A stretch of DNA of 64,000 nucleotides from Rhodocytophaga aerolata. GTDB lineage: Bacteria; Bacteroidota; Bacteroidia; Cytophagales; 172606-1. Of the stretch, positions 27,621 through 35,906 are shown piece after piece; positions within the stretch are counted from its first letter, which is position 1; every line of letters starts with the position of its first letter. The stretch spans positions 1 to 64,000 of the forward strand of contig NZ_JAUKPO010000031.1 of NCBI RefSeq assembly GCF_030503435.1. The letters are read 5' to 3'. Below the pieces are notes generated by a model. The model was not told where the DNA came from. It worked only from the letters and a program-made list of their open reading frames with translations, and searched no databases. Both the position numbers and the translations under genes were made by a program.

Positions 27621-29222
27621 ATGAAAAAATTGCTTTACCTCTATTGCCTCTTATTCTGTGCTTTCTATTCATGCCGGCAATCTGCCGGTACCGAAGAAGC
27701 ATCCACTGATACGCTGGCTGATACCACAACTCAAGTTGCCGTTTCTACCATCTCGTTTACTAATCCAGTATTACCTGGCGATTTTGCCGATCCTTCGGTT
27801 ACTAAAGTAGGTGACACCTACTGGGCTACCGCTACTTCATCCGAATGGGCTCCCTTATTTCCACTGCTGAAATCTACCAATCTGGTAGATTGGGAAATTG
27901 TAGGCCATGTCTTTCCTGATAAATCACCAGACTGGGCAGATGCGCACTTTTGGGCTCCGGAAATAGCCTATGAAAATGGCAAAACCTATATTTACTATAC
28001 CGGCAAGAAAAAAGGCGGCAACCTGTGCGTAGGTGTGGCCAGCGCTGATAATCCGGCAGGCCCGTATACCGATCATGGGCCTCTGGTATGCCAGCCGGTA
28101 GGTTCTATTGATGGCTTCCCAATACGCGACGAGAACGGACAACTATACCTGATCTGGAAAGAAGACGGAAACAGCCAGAACCAGCCTACGCCTATCTGGG
28201 GCCAGCAGATGAATGAAGAACGTACCAAACTGCTGGGTGAAAAATTTGAGCTAATCCGTAATGACAAACCCTGGGAAGGAAGGCTGGTAGAAGGTCCTGC
28301 GTTGTTTAAGCGGGGAGAGTACTTTTATATGATTTATGCTGGCGATGCCTGCTGTGGAAAAGAGTGTACCTATGCCACCGGCGTAGCTAGGGCAAAGAAG
28401 CTTACCGGCCCTTGGGAAAAATATGCTAAAAACCCAATTCTTACAAAAAACGAAACCTGGAAATGTCCTGGCCACGGCACTGTAATCACGGATGCATCCG
28501 ACAATTATTATTTCTTGTATCATGCCTATAACACAGATAGTTTTGTATATCCTGGCCGTCAGGGTTTATTAGATAGGTTCACTTTTAATGCTGAGGGATG
28601 GCCGGTTTTTGAATCTAGGTCGCCGAGCGCTCGTAAAGCCCGGATTGCCAGAAATGACATGAGCCTGCAAGATGAATTCACATCCGACAGCTTATTACCT
28701 ACCTGGCAGTGGCCTGTAAACATATCGCCATCGTATAAAATGGAAGATGACGCCAACGGTACACTACAACTTAAGGCTAAAACAAATAACTTAGGCTCTG
28801 TTTTGGCTCAACGGACCAAAAGTGCTAATTATGAAGCCATCACAGAAATTAGCAAAGCTTCCCTGAAAAACAATTTACAAGCAGGCCTGGCTGCCATCGG
28901 CGATCCGGAAAACGCTATTGGCGTATCTACAACCGGAAAAAGAATCATACTCTGGCAGGTAAAAGGCGGAAAGCAAAACACCCTAACCCAAACGAGCATT
29001 CCCGACAGTGCAGCTATTCAACTACGTTTGGTTACCAGAGGAGGCGATAAATTTCAGTTTTCCTGGAGTATAGATGGCACAACCTGGAACCAGCTTGGGC
29101 AAGAACCAGTGAATGGTTCCTACCTTCCCCCCTGGGACCGTGGCGTACGCGTGGGCTTGGTGGCCAAAGGAGTTCCTTCCACTACAGCCCAGTTTAACTG
29201 GTTCCGGCTTACAAATAATTAA
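27621..29222 (+). CDS. GH43 lipoprotein with C-terminal beta-sandwich
   Basis: This is a 533-aa GH43 of a different subfamily from the other two. The lipoprotein signal ends FYSC (C18). The propeller domain carries D57 (FADPSV), D164 (SIDGFPI) and E224 (VEGPALF); the WAPEIAY and CPGHGTVI segments also match beta-xylosidase/arabinofuranosidase subfamilies. Residues about 345-530 form a concanavalin-like sandwich (LQDEFTSDSLLPTWQWPVN, YEAITEISKAS, FSWSIDGTTWNQL) that in GH43 relatives closes the active site. It probably completes debranching of the imported or surface-bound glycan. A hairpin immediately downstream ends the locus. Confidence 0.92.
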   Translation: MKKLLYLYCLLFCAFYSCRQSAGTEEASTDTLADTTTQVAVSTISFTNPVLPGDFADPSVTKVGDTYWATATSSEWAPLFPLLKSTNLVDWEIVGHVFPDKSPDWADAHFWAPEIAYENGKTYIYYTGKKKGGNLCVGVASADNPAGPYTDHGPLVCQPVGSIDGFPIRDENGQLYLIWKEDGNSQNQPTPIWGQQMNEERTKLLGEKFELIRNDKPWEGRLVEGPALFKRGEYFYMIYAGDACCGKECTYATGVARAKKLTGPWEKYAKNPILTKNETWKCPGHGTVITDASDNYYFLYHAYNTDSFVYPGRQGLLDRFTFNAEGWPVFESRSPSARKARIARNDMSLQDEFTSDSLLPTWQWPVNISPSYKMEDDANGTLQLKAKTNNLGSVLAQRTKSANYEAITEISKASLKNNLQAGLAAIGDPENAIGVSTTGKRIILWQVKGGKQNTLTQTSIPDSAAIQLRLVTRGGDKFQFSWSIDGTTWNQLGQEPVNGSYLPPWDRGVRVGLVAKGVPSTTAQFNWFRLTNN

Positions 29223-29243
29223 CTTCACCGCACAGAAATAGAC

Positions 29244-29276
29244 CAAACAGGGACTAACGTGACTAGTTCCTGTTTG
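29244..29276 (+). terminator. Terminator closing the PUL
   Basis: CAAACAGGGACTA (29244-29256) pairs with TAGTTCCTGTTTG (29264-29276), 13 bp with one G-T wobble and a 7-nt loop, followed by ATCTTTG. It lies 22 nt past the third GH43 stop. Confidence 0.7.
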
Positions 29277-29320
29277 ATCTTTGTAAACCGGGCCACGTAT
29301 ACGGTTTAAAATGCACCTAC

Positions 29321-30064
29321 ATGGCTTTTTCAGCTACGTTTAGCTTTCATGGCTCTCTAGCAGACTTTTTCCCAAAGAACAACCAAGAGCCTATTCCTTA
29401 TGTCTTTAAGGGTACGCCTTCCATAAAAGATGCTATAGAAACCATGGGCGTACCCCATGTAGAAGTAGATGTAATTCTGGTGAATAATAGCCCGGTAAAT
29501 TTTACATACCTTCTCTCGCCTAACGACCAAGTTCAGATTTATCCTAAAAATCATTTGCCTCCAAATCGAACATTTGTTCATCTGATTAAAAAATTCCCGG
29601 ATTTCCCACAGTTTATTCTGGATGTACACTTGGGTAAGCTTGCCCGGTTGCTACGTATGCTAGGATTTGATGCCCTGTATGAAAAGAATTATACAGATAC
29701 ACAAATTGCAGAAATAGCTTTTGCAGAAGTTCGTATTGTGCTTACCAGAGACATATTACTATTGAAAAGAAAATCAATAGAATGGGGATATTGGCTCCGC
29801 TCCAAACACCCGAAGGAACAGTTGCTAGAGGTGCTGCACTATTTTGAATTACAGCAGGCTTTTCGGCCGTTTTACAGGTGCATGGCTTGCAATGGATGTA
29901 TTCAGAGAGTGGAGAAAAAAGAAATTGTACATCTGCTGTTACCGGAAACCAACAGGTTTTTTGAAGAATTTTACCAATGCAGCCAATGCCATAACATTTA
30001 TTGGAAAGGGTCTCATTACGAAAAAATGGAAAGCTTTATTAAGCAATGTACATCTAACTCCTAA
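29321..30064 (+). CDS. Mut7-C RNase domain protein with ubiquitin-like N-terminus
   Basis: This 247-aa cytosolic protein has an N-terminal ubiquitin/ThiS-like Mut7-C ubiquitin domain (about 1-85) and a PIN-fold Mut7-C RNase domain (about 90-170). The latter is recognised by FILDVHLGKLARLLRMLGFD with its acidic D, VLTRDILLLKR and WGYWLRS. The C-terminus is a zinc ribbon with CxxC pairs (CMACNGC about 187-192, CSQCHNIYWKGSHY about 225-238). Related proteins are predicted ribonucleases of unknown target. It is a single gene just downstream of the PUL terminator, so probably unrelated to it. Confidence 0.88.
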   Translation: MAFSATFSFHGSLADFFPKNNQEPIPYVFKGTPSIKDAIETMGVPHVEVDVILVNNSPVNFTYLLSPNDQVQIYPKNHLPPNRTFVHLIKKFPDFPQFILDVHLGKLARLLRMLGFDALYEKNYTDTQIAEIAFAEVRIVLTRDILLLKRKSIEWGYWLRSKHPKEQLLEVLHYFELQQAFRPFYRCMACNGCIQRVEKKEIVHLLLPETNRFFEEFYQCSQCHNIYWKGSHYEKMESFIKQCTSNS

Positions 30065-30475
30065 GGCTAAATAAGGGAATGGAATATTGTAAGGAATAAC
30101 CTTTTTCCTATTCAGCAAACAGGTAGTTCTGGGCGCTACTATTTCCATACATTCTACCGCAGTTACGGTTACTGGAATCCATTTAGCTCATCAAGTGGGA
30201 TTGAATAAATGAAATAATAAATTTCTCTATTTAATAAACTATAGATAACGTCTGTATAAAGTGGTTGCAATAAAAATTAAGTAGGTTTACGCTATTGGAG
30301 ATCCGGAAATTTTATAGCTCAGGTGGTCATTTTTCAGGTTTACCGGCTACTTAGTTTTGCACATCAATATTTTTCAAAAAAAAATTTAAATTATCATATT
30401 TGAAGGAAAATTTTTAAAATTTATTTCTATATTTATAAACAACTTTTTACCTCAAATTAAGTAAAAGACACATAT
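30065..30475. other. AT-rich intergenic region
   Basis: This 411-bp gap has no gene or RNA I can recognise. The last 120 bp are extremely AT-rich, with poly-A runs, and probably contain the promoter of the following small gene. Confidence 0.5.
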
Positions 30476-30784
30476 ATGAACTTTCAACTATCCAGCATGA
30501 ATCAGTTTAAGGCTTTAAACTCATTTTTAGTAGATCATCATAATGCCGAGGAGCAAATGTTGCTTGAAACGCAAAGAAACCTGATCGCTTATAATAAATT
30601 ACTTAAATCAGCTACGGTGCTGTTGCTTTTTATTTCTCAAATAGAAGAATTTGAAGAAGAATTAAAGCAAGAATTAAAAACAGCTATTTACCAGAGAGCA
30701 GAAAAAACAATATTTAACAGTTTGTATTCAAAAATTGGAGAAGCCCTTCAAGCTCATAAGGAAAAGCGTTTTCCGAGAAGCTAA
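30476..30784 (+). CDS. Hypothetical helical protein
   Basis: This 102-aa protein is of no family I recognise. It is strongly helical, with HHNAEEQMLLETQRNLIAYN, a central hydrophobic stretch (SATVLLLFIS) and an acidic helix EEFEEELKQELKTAI. It ends basic (KEKRFPRS). A small coiled-coil or dimeric regulator is possible. It is convergent with HemJ, and a perfect hairpin separates the two genes. Support for it is codon-like composition, a clean ATG and isolated position. Confidence 0.55.
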   Translation: MNFQLSSMNQFKALNSFLVDHHNAEEQMLLETQRNLIAYNKLLKSATVLLLFISQIEEFEEELKQELKTAIYQRAEKTIFNSLYSKIGEALQAHKEKRFPRS

Positions 30785-30811
30785 TAGTCTTCCATTCATG
30801 CTGAATAGTAA

Positions 30812-30834
30812 AGTCAGGTAGCCACTACCTGACT
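30812..30834. terminator. Hairpin between convergent genes
   Basis: A 10-bp perfect stem, AGTCAGGTAG (30812-30821) with CTACCTGACT (30825-30834), and a 3-nt loop. It lies between the convergent 30476 gene and hemJ. It lacks a long T-run but is well placed to end transcription from the left. Confidence 0.55.
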
Positions 30835-30890
30835 CCGGCTTACCCCCATCCGTCTTTTAGCTTTAGTAACTCACATCTTTTTTACTTTGG

Positions 30891-31421
30891 TTACCTCTTT
30901 TCCCGCAGGCGTTTATACATGCGGATAGCCAATAACAGCAAGGCAATAAATACTATTAACCCTGCTAAACCCCATAACATACTAAGCGCATTTTTTAATA
31001 CCACCAGAAAAACAATGCTTACGAGCAAAACGGTTGCGCCTTCGTTAAAAACCCGGAGTTTAAAAGAAGAATACTTAATATTGCCCTTTTGCTGCTGCCT
31101 GAAAATACGGTGACACCAAAGATGATACCCATATAATACCCCGACAAAAAACAACTTATACTGCAACCACTCTGGCGTTGTGCGGTAAAGATACCAGGTA
31201 TAGGTGCCCAGCAAAAGTGTAAGAACGGCTGCCGGCCAGGTAATGCCATACCACAACCGCCGTTGCATCAGCAAGAATTGCTCTTGAAGAGCTTTTTTTT
31301 CAGGTTCAGGTTTATCGGCCGCTTCCACATAATAGATAAGTAACCGGGGCATATAAAACAAGCCTGCAAACCAGGCTACCACAAAGATGATATGCAGTGC
31401 TTTTATATAAAGAAAAGTCAT
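30891..31421 (-). CDS. hemJ: HemJ/CopD-type protoporphyrinogen oxidase
   Basis: This is an inner-membrane heme-biosynthesis protein of 176 aa with four predicted helices. The N-terminus YIKALHIIFVVAWFAGLFYM carries the conserved heme-ligand-type His (H10), and PRLLIYYVEA follows. The second half has WLQYKLFFVGVLYGYHLWC with the conserved Lys and His, and NEGATVLLVSIVFLVVLKN. Homologues oxidise protoporphyrinogen IX to protoporphyrin IX and replace HemG/HemY in many Bacteroidota. Length and topology fit. It is monocistronic. Confidence 0.88.
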   Translation of the reverse strand: MTFLYIKALHIIFVVAWFAGLFYMPRLLIYYVEAADKPEPEKKALQEQFLLMQRRLWYGITWPAAVLTLLLGTYTWYLYRTTPEWLQYKLFFVGVLYGYHLWCHRIFRQQQKGNIKYSSFKLRVFNEGATVLLVSIVFLVVLKNALSMLWGLAGLIVFIALLLLAIRMYKRLREKR

Positions 31422-31518
31422 ATGGCAGGTTAAGCAAATTAGCTGCTAAGGTAAGCCTTTTACTAGTATTTTATGGTTATTACTAGCTGTAACAGGTAAA
31501 GTTTCCACAAACTTAGAA

Positions 31519-31710
31519 CTACTTCTGCTGCCACTTCACAAAGGGTAAATAGCCTTTTATAATCCTTTCATTAGTCATCTTCTCCAGATCTTCTTTACCC
31601 AGCCCAGCTTCTGGTAACGAAAGTATTTTAGCAGTTTGTAAAAAGCTGTGTTTGTAACTTTTTCCCGGCAAAAATTCATTTCTAGAAGATATACAGGTTA
31701 GTAGTAGCAT
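31519..31710 (-). CDS. Small hypothetical protein
   Basis: This 63-aa ORF has a coherent-looking C-terminal half (LPEAGLGKEDLEKMTNERII then KGYLPFVKWQQK) but no known domain or signal peptide. It lies alone in the gap between hemJ and the barrel gene at 31891. It may be a real small protein or the tail of a degraded one; the evidence is weak. Confidence 0.35.
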   Translation of the reverse strand: MLLLTCISSRNEFLPGKSYKHSFLQTAKILSLPEAGLGKEDLEKMTNERIIKGYLPFVKWQQK

Positions 31711-31890
31711 TTTAGGTTGGTATGTTTATTATCTGCTGATGAAATATTTTTTTATGAAAAGATAAAAAATACAGCTTTAAACAAGGGATACAGGTAGTAA
31801 TATTTACAAATACATTGATCTTGGTAATTCTCTAAAACTGCCAATATTTGCTTTTATTAAACAATAAACAGGTATAACCCTAATTTAAGA

Positions 31891-32592
31891 ATGAAAAAGA
31901 TTGTATTATCAGCATCTTTAGTAGCCTTATCATTATTTGCCAAAGCACAAGATGCTACCGGTGAGCACAAACCAGTTTTAGGCGATGTAACTACCGAATT
32001 CAGCTATGGTGGAATATTCAACAACACCCAGTTAGGTCTGGCCAATGGTCAGTTGAAATTCCGGTATTTTGTGGCCGACAATCTGGCTGCCCGTATTGGT
32101 TTCAATATCTCTTCAAACAGCAAAACAGATCATGTACTCGGCAACGACGATGAAGTAGGTACTAGTACAGAATCTACCAGTAATGTAGGCTTCAACTTAG
32201 GTGTGGAAAAGCACTTCAGCGGTTCTGAGCGGTTGTCTACCTATGCCGGCGCTGATTTACTTTTGCAACTCAACAGCGAATCGCAAAAACTGACTGATAC
32301 CGATTATACTGGTTCTAACTATGTAAAAGGCACAAGCGGTAAATACAAAACAGGTTCTACAGGCCTTGGCTTACGCCTGGTTACTGGTGCTGATTACTAT
32401 ATTGTAAAGAAAGTATATTTAGGCGGCGAACTTGGCTGGGGCTTCTTATATACGATGGCCAGAGATAGCAAAGTTAATTTTAAAAATGGCTCTACAACTA
32501 TAGACGAAGTAAGCCCTGCTGAAGAAGGTGCTAGAACGTTTGAAGTAAAACCATCTGTTGTAGGTGCTATCCGCTTAGGTTTCCGCTTTTAA
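31891..32592 (+). CDS. Outer membrane beta-barrel protein
   Basis: This 233-aa protein has a signal peptide ending LSLFAKAQ (about residues 1-20). The rest is alternating amphipathic strands rich in Gly and aromatic residues (FRYFVADNLAARIGFNIS, NVGFNLGVEKHFS, GLGLRLVTGADYYIV, VYLGGELGWGF) and ends in the classic barrel signature VVGAIRLGFRF with terminal Phe. It is an eight-to-ten-stranded barrel of the OmpW/PorT-like type. Its role is unknown; it could be a porin-like or stress-related outer membrane protein. It is followed by a clear terminator. Confidence 0.85.
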   Translation: MKKIVLSASLVALSLFAKAQDATGEHKPVLGDVTTEFSYGGIFNNTQLGLANGQLKFRYFVADNLAARIGFNISSNSKTDHVLGNDDEVGTSTESTSNVGFNLGVEKHFSGSERLSTYAGADLLLQLNSESQKLTDTDYTGSNYVKGTSGKYKTGSTGLGLRLVTGADYYIVKKVYLGGELGWGFLYTMARDSKVNFKNGSTTIDEVSPAEEGARTFEVKPSVVGAIRLGFRF

Positions 32593-32617
32593 TTAAATAA
32601 AAAATACATTTGTTGCT

Positions 32618-32651
32618 AAACCCGCCAGAGATTTGTTTCTTTGGCGGGTTT
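32618..32651 (+). terminator. Terminator after barrel gene
   Basis: AAACCCGCCA (32618-32627) pairs with TGGCGGGTTT (32642-32651), a 10-bp GC-rich stem with a 14-nt loop followed by CTTATT. It is 26 nt past the barrel stop. Confidence 0.8.
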
Positions 32652-32680
32652 CTTATTAATAAGTCATTACTCCTAAACCT

Positions 32681-33514
32681 ATGAAAAAGCTATTTTTTAT
32701 CTGCCTATTAGTTGCCTGGATGGCAAGTTGTATGCGGAAACCAGCGGTATCAGATGGCTGGATCCCCTTATTTAATGGAAAAGACCTGAACGACTGGTCG
32801 ATAAAAATTGCTGGTTACCCGCTGAACGAAAATTATGGCCAGACATTCCGGGTCTCTAATGGAGTTCTGCAAGTTTCTTATGATCATTATACTGATTTTG
32901 GTGTGAAGTATGGGCACATTTTTTATAAACAGCCCTTTTCTGCCTATTTATTATCTGTAGAATACCGCTTTACTGGTGAGCAAGCCAAAGGCGGCCCCGG
33001 ATGGGCTCTCCGCAATAGTGGCATTATGTTTCATGCACAGAATCCTCAAACAATGGGCAAAGATCAGGATTTCCCTATTTCTATTGAAGCGCAATTTTTG
33101 GGAGGTAATGGGAAAGATGAACGTACAACACTTAATTTGTGTACACCAGGCACAAATGTAGTACTGAAGAATGAACTATATACCCCTCATTGCATTAATT
33201 CCAGTTCTAGAACATTTCATGGCGACCAGTGGGTAAAAGCTCAATTACTAGTGTTGGGAGATTCTTTAGTGAAGCATATGGTAGAAACAGATACCGTGCT
33301 GGTGTATACAAAACCTCAAATTGGGGGTGGCAATGTAATTAATTTTGACCCGGCCGTAAAAGTAGATGGTAAACTGCTGAAAGAGGGATACATTGCCTTG
33401 CAAAGTGAGAGTCATCCGGTGGAGTTCCGTAAGGTAGAACTCTTTAATCTGGAAAAGTACATGGATAACCCCGCTGAATTAAACAAATTGTTACAGCGCC
33501 TGCGTACGAACTAG
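32681..33514 (+). CDS. DUF1080 (3-keto-disaccharide hydrolase-like) lipoprotein
   Basis: This 277-aa lipoprotein has the signal MKKLFFICLLVAWMASC, with C17 at the lipobox. It has one DUF1080 concanavalin-like domain: WIPLFNGKDLNDWSIKI at the start, EYRFTGEQAKGGPGWALRNSG with the R-N-S-G core, and GYIALQSESHPVEFRKVELF at the end. Members of this family act on or bind glycans; some were shown to hydrolyse 3-keto-disaccharides. A second DUF1080 gene lies at 35091-35726. It is not in an obvious operon. Substrate is unknown. Confidence 0.88.
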   Translation: MKKLFFICLLVAWMASCMRKPAVSDGWIPLFNGKDLNDWSIKIAGYPLNENYGQTFRVSNGVLQVSYDHYTDFGVKYGHIFYKQPFSAYLLSVEYRFTGEQAKGGPGWALRNSGIMFHAQNPQTMGKDQDFPISIEAQFLGGNGKDERTTLNLCTPGTNVVLKNELYTPHCINSSSRTFHGDQWVKAQLLVLGDSLVKHMVETDTVLVYTKPQIGGGNVINFDPAVKVDGKLLKEGYIALQSESHPVEFRKVELFNLEKYMDNPAELNKLLQRLRTN

Positions 33515-33549
33515 TGGCAAACCATATATAGGCGGGTAAGCAACCTAAC

Positions 33550-33819
33550 TTACAGGCTTAAAAACTGCACACAATAGTCACTACTTCCGGTAAATGACTT
33601 AAAGTTTTCGGAGAAAGAGTTGCGGCATTGACCTGATCCGCCATTTGCTCCGGGGTGCCAGTACATGCAATTCAGACAGACATTTTTGCCTTCCAGCTGA
33701 ACGTGCTCATGTTGCTTCTGAATGCTGGTATAACATTCATTGCAAATGATCTGGAGAGGATCTTCCCCCCATCTAGCATATGTATCACGGCACTGATGAC
33801 AATATTTAATTTCACTCAT
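33550..33819 (-). CDS. Small zinc-ribbon protein
   Basis: This 89-aa cytosolic protein is rich in Cys arranged as metal-binding pairs: YCHQCRD (C7/C10), IICNECY (C26/C29), NVCLNCMYWHPG (C48/C51) and GQCRNSF, then a final YCVQF. The spacing suggests one or two zinc ribbons or knuckles. No family name is secure. The downstream part (CLNCMYWHPGANGGSGQCRN) resembles Cys-cluster motifs seen in small Bacteroidota proteins of unknown function. It is monocistronic and convergent with the DUF1080 gene. Confidence 0.65.
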   Translation of the reverse strand: MSEIKYCHQCRDTYARWGEDPLQIICNECYTSIQKQHEHVQLEGKNVCLNCMYWHPGANGGSGQCRNSFSENFKSFTGSSDYCVQFLSL

Positions 33820-34186
33820 ATACGTAATTTACTATCCTTATTTAAAATTTCAAATAAATTTTAGCGGCTCCTTTCCAGAAAAAATAGCCTGTATTCAAGT
33901 AAGTACCAAAAGGGGGTTATGCCTGATAAATTTTTACAAATAGCCTCCTGCTCTGTAATACAAGGCTTCTACATTTGAGTTATACTTAAAAAGTCATTCA
34001 CCTGCGCAGTATTTTACTTAGTACAGCCGGGAAAAAGTAACTCCATTGTTTTAAATAACTCTATCAATTCTATGTAATTTTTATAGAGATTACTCAATGC
34101 CGTTAACTGATCTGTGCATTTATCCGATGGTACTAAGCTTATGAAAATACCCTGTTTTAGCAAAGAAGGAGGAGTATTTTATATTT
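33820..34186. other. Intergenic region
   Basis: A 367-bp gap between divergent small genes. Nothing recognisable was found beyond AT-rich sequence and a purine-rich GAAGGAGGAG near 34164-34173, which may act as ribosome binding site for the GTG start at 34187. Confidence 0.45.
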
Positions 34187-34495
34187 GTGAAACTATATTC
34201 AGTTACTCAGTATATGCACGCAAGAAACTATCACAAAAAAGTGATCGGCGATCCGCAGGATATCAACTTTATGGAAAAATGGTTAGCCGGACTTAATGAT
34301 GAGCTGCAAACCAGTTTTCTGCAAGCTCTTACCAAACAAAATATTAGCCTGGAAGCCGTACTTAACGGAGATGCCGTGTTAGAACTGGTAGAAAATGAGA
34401 ATTATCCGACCAGGCAACAAATATACCAGATAGATGGAAAACCTTTGCTTCAAGTAACTCAAATTCAAAATAATATAAGCATACAACTACTTTAA
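34187..34495 (+). CDS. Hypothetical protein
   Basis: This 102-aa soluble protein is of no family I can name. The GTG at 34187 is favoured by the upstream purine-rich stretch; the alternative ATG at 34214 would drop nine residues. Composition is ordinary: a helical middle (MEKWLAGLNDELQTSFLQAL) and a strand-rich end (QIYQIDGKPLLQVTQIQNNI). It precedes the deoxyribonucleotidase gene by 69 bp on the same strand and might be co-transcribed. Confidence 0.5.
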   Translation: MKLYSVTQYMHARNYHKKVIGDPQDINFMEKWLAGLNDELQTSFLQALTKQNISLEAVLNGDAVLELVENENYPTRQQIYQIDGKPLLQVTQIQNNISIQLL

Positions 34496-34564
34496 TAATT
34501 TTTAGTATACCCGTACATATTGGATTGTTCATATATGATCCGGATTTTGTAAAACCACAAACCT

Positions 34565-35089
34565 ATGAAAAGAATAGCCATTGATATGGACGAAGTAATG
34601 GCGGATGCCAACCTACGGTTCCGGGAATGGTACGAACGGGATTATGCCAGGAGGTTAACAGCAGAAGAAATGCATGGCAAGCATTATAAAGATATGGTGC
34701 TGCCTGAACACCGCGAACTAACCATGAAATATCCGTATGTAGAAGGTTTCTTCCAGGATATGCCAGTGATAGAAGGAAGCCCGGAAGTAATTCTAGAATT
34801 ATCTAAAAAGTACGAGATATTTATTACTACTGCAGCTATGCAGTTTCCTACTTCTTTTGTCCATAAATATGAGTGGCTCAAAAATCACTTTCCCTTTATT
34901 CCAACCACGCATTTCGTCTTTTGCGGAGAAAAGGGTATTATTCTGGCAGACTACCTCATCGACGATCACGTACGGAATTTTAAACGCTTTACCGGACAAG
35001 GCATACTTTTTACCTCACCTCACAACGTACACGAAACCTGGACACCTAGAGTAAATAACTGGCAGGAAGTGGCCGCTCTGTTGCTGTAA
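34565..35089 (+). CDS. 5'(3')-deoxyribonucleotidase
   Basis: This 174-aa cytosolic HAD-superfamily phosphatase is of the NT5C type, which removes phosphate from deoxyribonucleotides and limits dNTP pools. Motif I IAIDMDEVMAD carries the nucleophile D7 and acid D9. Motif II is the T of FITTAAM, and motif IV is ADYLIDDH (DD pair). The cap insertion EMHGKHYKDMVLPEHRE is typical. Length matches the family. It ends 2 bp before the end of the convergent DUF1080 gene, so the two transcripts meet tail to tail. Confidence 0.9.
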   Translation: MKRIAIDMDEVMADANLRFREWYERDYARRLTAEEMHGKHYKDMVLPEHRELTMKYPYVEGFFQDMPVIEGSPEVILELSKKYEIFITTAAMQFPTSFVHKYEWLKNHFPFIPTTHFVFCGEKGIILADYLIDDHVRNFKRFTGQGILFTSPHNVHETWTPRVNNWQEVAALLL

Positions 35090-35090
35090 A

Positions 35091-35726
35091 CTACTTCAAC
35101 TCTTCAAGCGTAATATCTTTATAATAAGCTTGTGCTTTGCCTCCTCCATGAATTTGCAAAGCAATTAATCCGGACTGCGGAATGGAATTATCTTTTTCTG
35201 TGTAGTCTACGGTTTGCTTACCATTAATCCAGAGCCGTATTCTTTTGCCTTCACATCTGATCCGGTAGTCGTTCCAGTCGTCGGTTTTCAGCAGATCAGT
35301 AACTACGTTTGGAGCCGGTCTAGCCAGTACAGAATCACGGCGGGATTCATCATACAAACAGCCCCAGTATTTATCTCCTAGATCTGCCTGGTAGCCAATC
35401 ATCTCGTAAGCAGGGTTAGTATGCCGCTTGCTGCGTAATTGCACACCTCCATTGACAAAGCCAGTACCGGCTAACTTAAACTTCAGCTTCAATTCAAAAT
35501 TGCTATAACTTCTGGTAGTGCTCAAAAACTCATTATGCGGCACTTCTGTTTCTAACGATCCACCTACGATCGCTCCATTTTCTATCCGCCAGGTCTGCAG
35601 TGTATCGCCTTGCCAGCCTTTAAAAGTTTTACCATCAAATAAAGATACCGGCTTAAATGCGGGTGCAGGCACAAAAAAATAAGTTAACCCTTGCCAGATT
35701 AAAAAAAAGAATACGGATGCAGACAT
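35091..35726 (-). CDS. DUF1080 domain protein
   Basis: This is an exported DUF1080 (3-keto-disaccharide hydrolase-like) protein. I start it at 35726, where MSASVFFFLIWQGLTYFF forms a signal peptide; an ATG at 35786 would place 20 extra residues in front. The domain is complete: FKPVSLFDGKTFKGWQGD, WRIENGAIVGGS, FELKLKFKLAG, NGGVQLRS, GYQADLG and a closing GLIALQIHGGGKAQAYYKDI. It is about 211 aa, shorter than its neighbour at 32681 and without a lipobox. Glycan binding or hydrolysis is inferred from the family. Confidence 0.87.
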   Translation of the reverse strand: MSASVFFFLIWQGLTYFFVPAPAFKPVSLFDGKTFKGWQGDTLQTWRIENGAIVGGSLETEVPHNEFLSTTRSYSNFELKLKFKLAGTGFVNGGVQLRSKRHTNPAYEMIGYQADLGDKYWGCLYDESRRDSVLARPAPNVVTDLLKTDDWNDYRIRCEGKRIRLWINGKQTVDYTEKDNSIPQSGLIALQIHGGGKAQAYYKDITLEELK

Positions 35727-35906
35727 ACGAAATACAATGAATGTTGAACTATACGAATGTGCAAATAAATAGCATATAATCATCATTTTTATGGATGAAT
35801 TTTAGGCACTCCGTTTCTTTTTTGTTTTTGTAAAGGAAAAATACCCGACAAGTTTGTATTTCAGTTTGCTGCGTTATAAGTTTAACAGCCACATATCAGC
35901 AGTAGT

